A stretch of DNA of 5,649 bases. It comes from Alphaproteobacteria bacterium (GTDB lineage: Bacteria; Pseudomonadota; Alphaproteobacteria; ATCC43930; CGMCC-115725). The notes beneath the pieces were generated by a model. The model saw only the letters and a list, made by a program, of their open reading frames with translations. It ran no database searches and had not been told where the DNA came from. The DNA is taken from NCBI GenBank assembly GCA_017353855.1, contig JAFMSA010000318.1:1-5649 (forward strand), given 5' to 3'. The translations under genes were made by a program, and so were the position numbers. The stretch's first letter is position 1. Every line of letters begins with the position of its first letter. Positions 1 to 5,540 of the stretch are shown here, in pieces.

Positions 1-87
1 ATCGACATTATCGCGAACGTGGCTGTTGAAGTCGCAATACGGACATTTCGACCGGCAGAACGGCCAGTGGACATAGACCGCCAGCAA
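1..87 (-). CDS. hemW: HemW, radical-SAM-like haem chaperone (N-terminus only; rest outside window)
   Basis: Only the first ~29 residues are in the window; the gene runs off the left edge. They read VYVHWPFCRSKCPYCDF, with the CxxxCxxC cysteine triad that binds the radical-SAM [4Fe-4S] cluster and the YVHWPFC/CDFNSH context typical of HemW. HemW was long called oxygen-independent coproporphyrinogen III oxidase, but family studies describe a haem-binding chaperone that delivers haem to respiratory enzymes, with no CPO activity. It is the last visible gene of the operon, after rdgB, as is common in alphaproteobacteria. The start is uncertain. I chose TTG at 87–85 because family members usually begin a few residues before VYVHWPFC, but no clear Shine-Dalgarno precedes it. 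The frame stays open back to a TAG at 240–238, so TTG at 219–217 would add 44 residues, also without a good ribosome binding site. Identity is secure; the start is not. Confidence 0.85.
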   Translation of the reverse strand, partial: MLAVYVHWPFCRSKCPYCDFNSHVRDNVD

Positions 88-273
88 CTCGGCCCGGGAA
101 TTCTTGTCGCCCTCGCGAAAGTGGGGACCCTGACCAGGGCGGATTGCCAGCTCTCGGTCATCACCCGCCGCCCTGCGCTGCGGCAGATCGGCGATGAAGC
201 TCTGCGTTCGATCGCGCAAGCTACTGGCTTTCAGGATCTAAAGAAAGACCCGGGGCATGCACGGTGCGTGTCT

Positions 274-873
274 TCAGTCATCCCGCAAACAGGTCTCTAC
301 GAGCTTGGCGAAGGCGCGGGCGCGATGGCTGACGCGGTGCTTCTCCGCCGGGTCCAGTTCGCCGAAAGTGAGCGTCCCGCCGGCCGGTACGAACATCGGG
401 TCATATCCGAAGCCGCGATCGCCGCGCGGCGGCCAGACGAGCCGGCCCCGGATCTCGCCGCGAAAAAGTTCGGTGTTCTCACCCCGCCGGGCGAGAGCGA
501 GAACGGCAACAAACGCCGCGCTGCGGTCCTTGTCACCGAGCCTGCAATGGACCTGCGCCATCGCGATCCGGAAGTCCTTGGTTCTGCCGGCCCAGCGGGC
601 CGAGTAGATTCCCGGGGCGCCGGCGAGCGCCGGAACGACAAGGCCCGAATCATCGGCCAGTGCCGGGAGCCCGCTGGCTTCCGCCGCAGCTGTGGCTTTG
701 AGTGTCGCGTTGGCTTCGAAAGTGGCGCCGCTTTCCTCAGGCTCCAGCAGGCCCAGCGCCGCCGCGGAGACGCTCTCGATCCCGAATGGGGCCAGCAGCG
801 CCGCGATCTCCTCGACCTTGCCCGGATTGTGGCTGGCGATCACCAGCCGCTCGGCGGTGAAGCGGCGGGGCAT
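274..873 (-). CDS. rdgB: RdgB/HAM1 non-canonical purine NTP pyrophosphatase
   Basis: This 199-residue protein is the normal length for the RdgB/HAM1 (ITPase) family. These cytosolic enzymes hydrolyse dITP, ITP and XTP to monophosphate and pyrophosphate, keeping deaminated purines out of DNA and RNA. Family motifs appear in order: SHNPGK at residues 14–19 (phosphate binding), SGATFEANA at 48–56, LADDSGL at 72–78 with the metal-binding/catalytic acidic pair, GFGYDPMF at 154–161 (base recognition), and KHRVSHRARA from 178, where the usual KN.xSHR has His instead of Asn. The ATG at 873–871 shares its A with the stop of rph (TGATG). No Shine-Dalgarno is visible before it, so expression probably depends on termination-reinitiation from rph. 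hemW follows downstream. The function assignment is strong. Confidence 0.96.
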   Translation of the reverse strand: MPRRFTAERLVIASHNPGKVEEIAALLAPFGIESVSAAALGLLEPEESGATFEANATLKATAAAEASGLPALADDSGLVVPALAGAPGIYSARWAGRTKDFRIAMAQVHCRLGDKDRSAAFVAVLALARRGENTELFRGEIRGRLVWPPRGDRGFGYDPMFVPAGGTLTFGELDPAEKHRVSHRARAFAKLVETCLRDD

Positions 874-1598
874 CAGGCTGCGCCGCGCCCGAGGGCCCCG
901 CGCTGAAGGCGGGTCAGCTCCGCCACGCCTGCCCGCGCAAGTTCCATCATCCGCGTGAACAGCGGCTCGTCGAACGGTGCGCCTTCCGCCGTCGCCTGGA
1001 TCTCGACGATTCCGCCAGTGCCGCTCAGTACAAAATTCGCATCGGTCATGGCCTGCGAATCCTCGGCGTAGTCGAGGTCGAGCACCGGGGTGCCGGCGAT
1101 GACGCCGCAGGAAATCGCAGCGACGCTGTCGCGCAGCGGCAACATGGTTAACAGATCGCTCGAGACAAGCCGCTGAAGCGCCTGGTGGAGCGCCACATAG
1201 CTGCCAGTGACCGCGGCCGTACGGGTACCGCCGTCGGCCTGCAGCACATCGCAGTCAATGCGGATCTGCCGCTCACCGAGCTGAGCGAGGTCGGTGACGG
1301 CACGCAGGCTGCGGCCGATCAGGCGCTGGATCTCCTGGGTGCGCCCCCCTTGTCGGCCGCGGGCCGCTTCGCGCTCGGTGCGTGTCGCCGTCGACCGCGG
1401 CAGCATCCCGTATTCCGCCGTGACCCACCCCTTGCCGGTGCCGCGCAAGAAGGGCGGCACCCGCTCCTCGAGCGAAGCCGTGCACAGCACGTGTGTGTCG
1501 CCGAATTTCGCAAGGCACGAGCCTTCTGCAAATTTGGCGACTCCCGGCTCCAAACTGACCGGGCGCATGACATCGGGGGCGCGTCCCGAAGGTCGCAT
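873..1598 (-). CDS. rph: Ribonuclease PH
   Basis: RNase PH is a phosphorolytic 3'-to-5' exoribonuclease that trims nucleotides after the CCA end of tRNA precursors and works as a ring-shaped hexamer. The 241-residue product matches the family length. It begins MRPSGRAPDVMRPV, the usual N-terminus. It keeps the phosphate-binding arginines at R86 (RQGGRTQE) and R126 (GGTRTAAVTG) and the acidic metal ligands D180 and D186 in DYAEDSQAMTDANFV, the same numbers as in well-studied homologues. The start is set by homology and by GGAG at 1608–1605, six bases before ATG 1598–1596. The reading frame extends far upstream without a stop, but that part lies antisense-free over queE in another frame and is spurious. 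It follows queE by 23 bases and overlaps rdgB by one base, so it sits in the middle of the operon. Confidence 0.97.
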   Translation of the reverse strand: MRPSGRAPDVMRPVSLEPGVAKFAEGSCLAKFGDTHVLCTASLEERVPPFLRGTGKGWVTAEYGMLPRSTATRTEREAARGRQGGRTQEIQRLIGRSLRAVTDLAQLGERQIRIDCDVLQADGGTRTAAVTGSYVALHQALQRLVSSDLLTMLPLRDSVAAISCGVIAGTPVLDLDYAEDSQAMTDANFVLSGTGGIVEIQATAEGAPFDEPLFTRMMELARAGVAELTRLQRGALGRGAA

Positions 1599-1621
1599 TC
1601 GCTTCTCCGCTGAGGATCGGG

Positions 1622-2254
1622 CTACCGGAACCCGGCCAACTTGTGGGTTTGCAGGCTCAATTGCCACTGCGGGTGGGCGCGGCAAAAAGCCATCGCCAGC
1701 TCGGTATTGCGGACCCGGTCGGGCCCGTCCATCGGCTGGACCGAAAACCGCCGGAAGGAGAGGTGGGCAAAGTCGAGCGGATCGAGTCCTGTTTGCGGCA
1801 CGACGATTTTGAGCTCGTCTCCCCGTCCGACGGCCAGCCCGGCGCCCGCTTTCGGGCTGACGCATACCCAGTCGAGCCCCGGGGGCGGCGGAATTGTGCC
1901 GTTGGTTTCGACGGCGATCTCGAAGCCGCGGCTGTGCAACGCATCGATCAACGGCGCGTCGAGCTGCAGCAGCGGCTCGCCGCCGGTGCAGACGACAAAA
2001 CGCGCCGCAACCCGACCCGGCCAGTGCGAGGCGACCTGATCGGCGAGCGTATCGGCATCGCAATAGCGACCCCCGCCGGTCCCGTCGGTGCCGACGAAAT
2101 CGGTATCGCAAAAGCTGCAGACCGCGGTGGCGCGGTCGACCTCGCGCCCCGACCACAAGTTGCAGCCGGCAAAGCGGCAGAAGACGGCGGGCCGCCCCGT
2201 CTGCCCACCTTCGCCCTGCAGGGTGTAGAAAATCTCCTTCACGGCGTAGCTCAC
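1622..2254 (-). CDS. queE: 7-carboxy-7-deazaguanine synthase QueE
   Basis: QueE is a radical-SAM enzyme that contracts 6-carboxy-tetrahydropterin to 7-carboxy-7-deazaguanine, the substrate of QueC, in preQ0/queuosine synthesis. The 210-residue product has the substrate/SAM-site QGEG at residues 13–16. It has the cluster cysteines C31, C46 and C49, spaced CX14CX2C instead of the classic CX3CX2C. This longer cluster loop is the variant known from the Burkholderia multivorans enzyme, and the residues after C31 (NLWSGREVDR) and C49 (DTDFVG) fit it. Further motifs are CTGGEPLLQ (89–97), VETNGT (115–120), CVSPKAG (131–137) and QPMDGP (173–178), ending in LQTHKLAGFR. The GTG start at 2254 is fixed by GGGAGG at 2266–2261, six bases upstream, and by homology (SYAVKEIFYTLQGEG). 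It overlaps queC by four bases (GTGA), a sign of translational coupling. Confidence 0.96.
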   Translation of the reverse strand: MSYAVKEIFYTLQGEGGQTGRPAVFCRFAGCNLWSGREVDRATAVCSFCDTDFVGTDGTGGGRYCDADTLADQVASHWPGRVAARFVVCTGGEPLLQLDAPLIDALHSRGFEIAVETNGTIPPPPGLDWVCVSPKAGAGLAVGRGDELKIVVPQTGLDPLDFAHLSFRRFSVQPMDGPDRVRNTELAMAFCRAHPQWQLSLQTHKLAGFR

Positions 2255-2997
2255 GCGGCACCTCCCGCAAAGGCCTCCCAGCCGCGCCGGCGCAAGTCGC
2301 AGGCCGGACAATCGCCGCAGCCGTGACCCCAGGGGTGGCAGTGTGTGCGATCGCCGATGTAGCAGCTGTGGGTCTCGTCGCGGACCAGCGCCACCAGCGC
2401 GTCGCCGCCGAGATCACGCGCGAGCGCCCAAGTCGCCGCCTTATCGCGCCACATCAAGGGCGTGTCGATGACAAACCGGTGATCCATGCCGAGGGACAAG
2501 GTGGCCTGCAGTGCTTTGAGCGTGTCGTCGCGGCAATCGGGATAGCCGGAGTAATCGGTCTCGCACATCCCGCCGACGAGGCGCCGCGCGCCGCGCCGAT
2601 AGCCGATCGCCGCGGCGAAGGTGAAGAAGAGCAGGTTGCGGCCGGGAATAAAGGTGTTGGGCACACCTCTTTCTTTGAAAGCGATCTGCGTATCGCGCGT
2701 CAATGCCGTGTCGCTGAGTTCTCCCAGAACGCGCAGATCGACGATGTGATCCTCGCCCAGTCTGCGGCCCCAGGCAGGAAATTCCCGACGCAGGCGGTCG
2801 GTCACCGCGTGGCGGCAATCGAGCTCGACCCGGTGTCGCTGGGCATAATCGAACCCGACGGTCTCAACGGCAGCGAACCGCGCGAGTGCCCAGGCGAGGC
2901 ACGTTGTCGAGTCCTGCCCTCCCGAAAACAACACGAGGGCTTTTTGGTCAAAGTTCCCCGAAACCCGATGCTGATCACTGATCACGCATCCGGACAT
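2251..2997 (-). CDS. queC: 7-cyano-7-deazaguanine (preQ0) synthase QueC
   Basis: QueC is an ATP-dependent, zinc-binding enzyme that converts 7-carboxy-7-deazaguanine and ammonia to preQ0. The predicted 248 residues contain the PP-loop LVLFSGGQDSTT (21–32) for ATP pyrophosphate binding, then FDYAQRH, PGRNLLF, GYPDCRD and a C-terminal zinc site with C227, C230 and C233 (GCGDCPAC). The fourth ligand is either C212 or C220. Fourteen residues separate C212 from C227, where many homologues have eight. I chose ATG 2997–2995 because GGAAGGAAGG lies at 3010–3001 just upstream. TTG 3024, TTG 3021 and ATG 3018 are in-frame alternatives that would put the SD inside the gene. The product feeds queuosine together with the downstream, overlapping queE. 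queD, queF and tgt are not in the window. The ribosome binding site is folded into a hairpin (separate entry), so translation may be regulated. Confidence 0.95.
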   Translation of the reverse strand: MSGCVISDQHRVSGNFDQKALVLFSGGQDSTTCLAWALARFAAVETVGFDYAQRHRVELDCRHAVTDRLRREFPAWGRRLGEDHIVDLRVLGELSDTALTRDTQIAFKERGVPNTFIPGRNLLFFTFAAAIGYRRGARRLVGGMCETDYSGYPDCRDDTLKALQATLSLGMDHRFVIDTPLMWRDKAATWALARDLGGDALVALVRDETHSCYIGDRTHCHPWGHGCGDCPACDLRRRGWEAFAGGAA

Positions 2998-3001
2998 AAG
3001 C

Positions 3002-3040
3002 CTTCCTTCCGCCGGCATCAACAAAGCAGGCGGAATGAAG
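3002..3040 (-). promoter_or_regulatory. Inverted repeat covering the queC ribosome binding site
   Basis: On the minus strand CTTCATTCCGCC (3040–3029) can pair with GGCGGAAGGAAG (3013–3002) around a 15-base loop. That gives 11 Watson-Crick pairs and one internal mismatch. The downstream arm is the queC Shine-Dalgarno itself, and the start ATG lies only four bases after the stem. A transcript folded this way would hide the queC start. There is no U-tract, so it does not look like an intrinsic terminator for the DUF883 gene. I do not recognise a preQ1 riboswitch aptamer in the 58-base leader. Whether the hairpin is regulated by a ligand or a protein, or is only a structural coincidence, is open. 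Confidence 0.5.
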
Positions 3041-3055
3041 GTCGAACGATCCGGC

Positions 3056-3385
3056 TCAGCGGCGGACCAGCGCGCCGAAGATACAGCCTAGCGCGAAGGC
3101 GACCGCGACGCTCGTCACCGGGCTATTACCCACTTGCTCAGAGACCGTGGTGACCGCCCGCTCGCCTTGATTGCGCAGCTCCATCGCCATGTCGCGCATA
3201 CGTCCTTGCGTGCCCTGCGCCCATTGCTCGCTGACCTGCGAGAGATCGCGCATCGCCGAGGATGCTTGGTCAATCCTCGCGCGAAGCTTGTCGATGGCGT
3301 CAGTCGCTTGGCGAAGGTTCAGCGTGGTTGCGTTCGCTGCACCGCCATTCGCGCGATCCTCGCCTGGTTGCTTTTGCCCCAACAT
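3056..3385 (-). CDS. DUF883 / ElaB-YqjD-like C-terminally membrane-anchored protein
   Basis: This 109-residue protein has a polar N-terminus (1–20), a long amphipathic helical stretch of about 25–85 (LRQATDAIDKLRARID and on, probably coiled coil), and one C-terminal hydrophobic segment of about 89–106 with glycines (ALGCIFGALV) ending in Arg-Arg. That layout is the DUF883 family signature. The E. coli members ElaB, YqjD and YgaM are stationary-phase inner-membrane proteins that bind ribosomes; whether this homologue does so is inference. The start ATG 3385–3383 is supported by a near-perfect Shine-Dalgarno, AAGGAGG at 3400–3394. The same frame continues upstream over the plus-strand gene, but that is a shadow. 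It lies 58 bases upstream of queC on the same strand, so readthrough into the que operon is possible, and it is divergent from the PLP-enzyme gene. Confidence 0.85.
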   Translation of the reverse strand: MLGQKQPGEDRANGGAANATTLNLRQATDAIDKLRARIDQASSAMRDLSQVSEQWAQGTQGRMRDMAMELRNQGERAVTTVSEQVGNSPVTSVAVAFALGCIFGALVRR

Positions 3386-3390
3386 CGCTT

Positions 3391-3400
3391 CTCCCTCCTT
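3391..3400 (-). promoter_or_regulatory. Strong Shine-Dalgarno of the DUF883 gene
   Basis: The minus strand reads AAGGAGGGAG followed by AAGCG and ATG. The GGAGG core is eight bases from the start codon. It fixes the start at 3385 and predicts efficient translation, unlike the weakly served starts of rdgB and hemW. Confidence 0.75.
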
Positions 3401-3414
3401 GTCTGCAACGATAT

Positions 3415-3439
3415 AACGCGGGGCGCGGCGTTTTACTCC
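3415..3439 (-). promoter_or_regulatory. Possible EcfG-type (general stress) promoter for the DUF883 gene
   Basis: In the 78-base divergent gap the minus strand reads GGAGT, 16 bases, then CGTT. The alphaproteobacterial general-stress sigma factor EcfG recognises GGAAC–N16/17–CGTT, so seven of nine positions match with correct spacing. The −10-like element is about 30 bases from the start codon, which fits a short leader. DUF883 proteins are often stress or stationary-phase induced, which makes this plausible. A two-base mismatch in so short a motif could also be chance. On the opposite strand TATAAC (3412–3417) resembles a −10 box for the PLP-enzyme gene but has no good −35. Confidence 0.25.
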
Positions 3440-3463
3440 TTGATGGGTGCCGGAGATCGTTTC

Positions 3464-4933
3464 ATGAACGCCAATCCCTACCTCCTCCTCGGCGTGCGAC
3501 CCTTCATCAATTGCTGCAGCGTGCGCACGATGCATGGGGGAAGCTTGATGCTTCCGCAGGTGCGCGACGCGATGGCCGAGGCATCGCGGCACTTCGTCAA
3601 CCTTGACGAGCTGATGGAGGCGGCCGGCCGGCGCCTCGCCGAACTGACCCGGGCCGAGTGGGGTATCGTGACGTGCGGCAGCGCCGCCGCAGTGGCGCTG
3701 GGGACGGCGGCCTGCGTCGCCGGCAACGATCCGGTCAAAATGTTGCGCCTGCCCTTCACCGACGGGATGGTCAACCGCGTCATCATTCCGAAGGCACAGC
3801 GCTTCGCCTATGACCAGGCCGTGCGCATGACCGGCTGCGAAATCGTAGAGGTCGAGACCTGCGAGGATCTGGACAAGGCGCTCTGCGAGCCGGCAGCGAT
3901 GGTCGTGCTGCTCGGCAAGCAGGAGCATTCGGGTAGCCTGCGGCTCGAACAGATTGCCGAAATGGTCAAGCCGCGCGGCATCCCGATCATGGTGGATGCG
4001 GCTTCCGAGCATCTCGAGCGGCCGAGCCCGTGGCTCGTGCGCGGTGCCGATCTCGTCGTCTACAGCGGCGGCAAGTTTCTGCGCGGCCCGCAGACAAGCG
4101 GGCTACTGCTGGGCTCAAGGCGGCTCGTCCAGGCGGCGTGGGCCAATGCGTCGCCGCACCAGGCTCTGGGTCGTCCGATGAAGGTGTCGAAAGAGGACAT
4201 CGTCGGTGTGCTGACGGCGGTCGAACACTGGTTCGAAGACCGCGACCACACCGCCGAGCGGCAGAAATGGTACGACGATCTCGACGTCATCGCCGTGCGG
4301 GTCGGTCAGCTGCCCGGCGTCGGCAGCGAGATCATCGAGCCCGTCGGCGTAGACCGGGTCCCCCGGCTCCGCATCACCTGGGATCCGCAATACCGGATCG
4401 ACGGTCTCGAATTGCGCCGGCGGGCGCTCGACGCACAGCCGCGGGTCATGCTCGACGACAATTCGGCGGCTGAGACCTCGATCGCGATCGACCCGTTTCA
4501 GCTCGGGCCCGGCGAAGCCGCTCAGGTCGGCGATGTGGTCGCCCGAGTGTTGCATGCCGCGCGGGGCGCCAGACCCGTGCCGAGCGCGTCGCCCGCGCTT
4601 GATATCGCCGGCAATTGGCAGTTGCGGGTGGACTTCCTGCAGGGCTCGCGCGTCCACCGGCTGAAGATCGAGCAGCGCGGAGCCGAGCTCAGCGGTTATC
4701 AGCGCTCGGCCCTGTTCGAAGGTCCTTTCAACGGAAAGCTCACTGGCGAGGCCGTGCGTTTTTCGTTCAGGCAGCGCTACGAGGCGAGCACGATCTCCTA
4801 CCTCTTCGAGGGCACCGTGCGCGACGGCCGGATGGGCGGCGTTGTCGCCCTTGGCGCCGCGAGTGACCAGAACGCCGGCATCGTCAATAGCAGCCAGTTC
4901 GGTACCGGGTGTTGGCAGGCGAGCCGCGTGTAA
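3464..4933 (+). CDS. SelA-like PLP-dependent enzyme (fold type I) with C-terminal β-rich domain
   Basis: This 489-residue protein is predicted cytosolic, with no signal peptide seen. Residues ~8–370 resemble the SelA-like branch of fold-type-I PLP enzymes. They open with LGVRPFINC and HGGSLMLPQVRDAM, followed by GIVTCGSAAAVALGTAA (PLP phosphate site), IMVDAAS with D178 (expected to bind the pyridine nitrogen), and SGGKFLRGPQTSG with K204 as the likely Schiff-base lysine. The N-terminal tRNA-binding domain of true selenocysteine synthase is absent, so it is not SelA. Relatives include D-glucosaminate-6-phosphate ammonia-lyase (DgaE), which suggests a β-elimination or related reaction on an amino acid or amino sugar; the substrate is unknown. 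Residues ~379–489 form a separate domain with regular alternating strands (GNWQLRV, LKIEQRGAELSG, GKLTGEAVRFSF, YLFEGTVRDGRMGG, GTGCWQAS), probably a small β-barrel. ATG 3464 follows GGAG at 3452–3455. It is divergent from the DUF883 gene. Confidence 0.85.
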   Translation: MNANPYLLLGVRPFINCCSVRTMHGGSLMLPQVRDAMAEASRHFVNLDELMEAAGRRLAELTRAEWGIVTCGSAAAVALGTAACVAGNDPVKMLRLPFTDGMVNRVIIPKAQRFAYDQAVRMTGCEIVEVETCEDLDKALCEPAAMVVLLGKQEHSGSLRLEQIAEMVKPRGIPIMVDAASEHLERPSPWLVRGADLVVYSGGKFLRGPQTSGLLLGSRRLVQAAWANASPHQALGRPMKVSKEDIVGVLTAVEHWFEDRDHTAERQKWYDDLDVIAVRVGQLPGVGSEIIEPVGVDRVPRLRITWDPQYRIDGLELRRRALDAQPRVMLDDNSAAETSIAIDPFQLGPGEAAQVGDVVARVLHAARGARPVPSASPALDIAGNWQLRVDFLQGSRVHRLKIEQRGAELSGYQRSALFEGPFNGKLTGEAVRFSFRQRYEASTISYLFEGTVRDGRMGGVVALGAASDQNAGIVNSSQFGTGCWQASRV

Positions 4934-4955
4934 GCAACCCCATGGGAGAAATCCG

Positions 4956-4980
4956 GGGACTTTCGTCAACTCGAAAGCCC
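4956..4980 (+). terminator. Hairpin just after the PLP-enzyme gene, possible weak terminator
   Basis: Twenty-two bases after the stop codon, CTTTCG (4960–4965) and CGAAAG (4972–4977) form a perfect 6-bp stem around a TCAACT loop. GGG (4956–4958) and CCC (4978–4980) extend it past one bulged A. No T-tract follows on either strand, so it is not a classic intrinsic terminator. It could protect the 3' end or help Rho-dependent ending. Confidence 0.3.
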
Positions 4981-5246
4981 GCGCTAGCGGCCCAAGTCGA
5001 AAGGGTTGAGATTACGTTGACCCGGAAGTCTAAAGACCGCGTCCGCGAATGGCCAGCCCGCTCGATCGCGAGCGCAGCGCCGCGCCGCCCGTACCGCTGT
5101 GTCCGATGGCACTGATGATTAGCACGGTGGTGAAAACCGGGAACGTCGCCGGCATCCCGGCGAGCTGCGCCCCGGCGCGCAGCCGCACGCTTCAGCGCGA
5201 GGACGAGCCCGGTCGCGCGGCCAGGATGTGGTCGCAAGATCCCGAC

Positions 5247-5262
5247 ACGGCGGCGCCGCCGT
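5247..5262. repeat. 16-bp perfect palindrome
   Basis: ACGGCGGCGCCGCCGT is its own reverse complement with no spacer. It lies in the gene-poor stretch between convergent genes. Being all GC except its ends, and without a loop, it may be a protein-binding site or just compositional chance. Confidence 0.4.
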
Positions 5263-5540
5263 CACGCCGTTGCGGCCGGAACAGGCGGTGCCGGCAGCAA
5301 GGCCACTGCTAGCGTCCGGGGCCGCGAGCATAAGCTCCCGCAAAGGTATAGGGACCATCTCAAAACGGATGACGGCCGCGGCATAGGCAGCCAAACCGAT
5401 CGCGAACGATACCGGCCGGAAGCTGCGCCGGGCGGCCGGCCACGACCGGTTCCCAGCGTCGGCTCGCGCGACTAGCGGCTTGGTCGTCAGCGGGCGGGAA
5501 CCAGCGTGTCCATGCGCCTCTTTATCGTCGGGTGCGGGTC

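Larger units (their letters stand above)
4934..5540. other. About 600 bases without a convincing intact gene
   Basis: No frame on either strand gives a protein I recognise with a sound start. Minus-strand pieces look somewhat protein-like but lie in different frames. One, around 5300–5420, reads FAIGLAAYAAAVIRFEMVP, and another, around 5105–5155, reads MPATFPVFTTVLIISAIG followed by a stop soon after. Both are hydrophobic, and could be scraps of a decayed membrane protein, or chance in GC-rich DNA. A minus-strand frame at 5119–5604 stays open for 161 codons, but its start overlaps the hydroxyacid dehydrogenase end and its tail is rich in Arg, Pro, Ala and Cys, typical of spurious high-GC frames. 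The stretch lies between two convergent genes, so promoters for the flanking genes are not expected here. Confidence 0.4.

Noticed and set aside
19..906. 295-codon plus-strand open frame opposite rdgB and hemW
   Set aside because: It is antisense to rdgB and hemW, whose family motifs are clear. Its composition (Arg, Ala, Gly, Pro) is typical of shadow frames in GC-rich DNA.
1599..2417. Upstream open continuation of the rph frame, which would give a 514-residue protein
   Set aside because: RNase PH homologues start at the MRPSGR ATG, which has its own SD. The upstream part overlaps queE and queC in another frame and has no recognisable domain.
2972..2984. TGATCA repeated twice with one base between
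   Set aside because: It lies inside queC codons 5–9 and encodes part of the variable N-terminus. A 6-bp repeat is too short to claim an operator.
2998..3058. preQ1 riboswitch before queC
   Set aside because: The leader lacks the small hairpin plus A-rich tail of preQ1-I, and the visible structure is a simple stem over the SD.
1894..3153. 419-codon plus-strand open frame opposite queE and queC
   Set aside because: It is antisense to two well-supported enzymes, Arg-rich at the start, and has no family resemblance.
3134..3463. In-frame upstream extension of the PLP-enzyme gene
   Set aside because: It runs antisense through the DUF883 gene. The family N-terminus and an SD at 3452–3455 place the start at 3464.
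3464..4933. True selenocysteine synthase SelA
   Set aside because: The N-terminal tRNA-binding domain is missing, a foreign C-terminal domain is present, and no selB or selC is nearby.
4115..4969. 284-codon minus-strand open frame opposite the PLP-enzyme gene
   Set aside because: It mirrors the codons of the PLP enzyme and its β-domain and shows no known motif or ribosome binding site.
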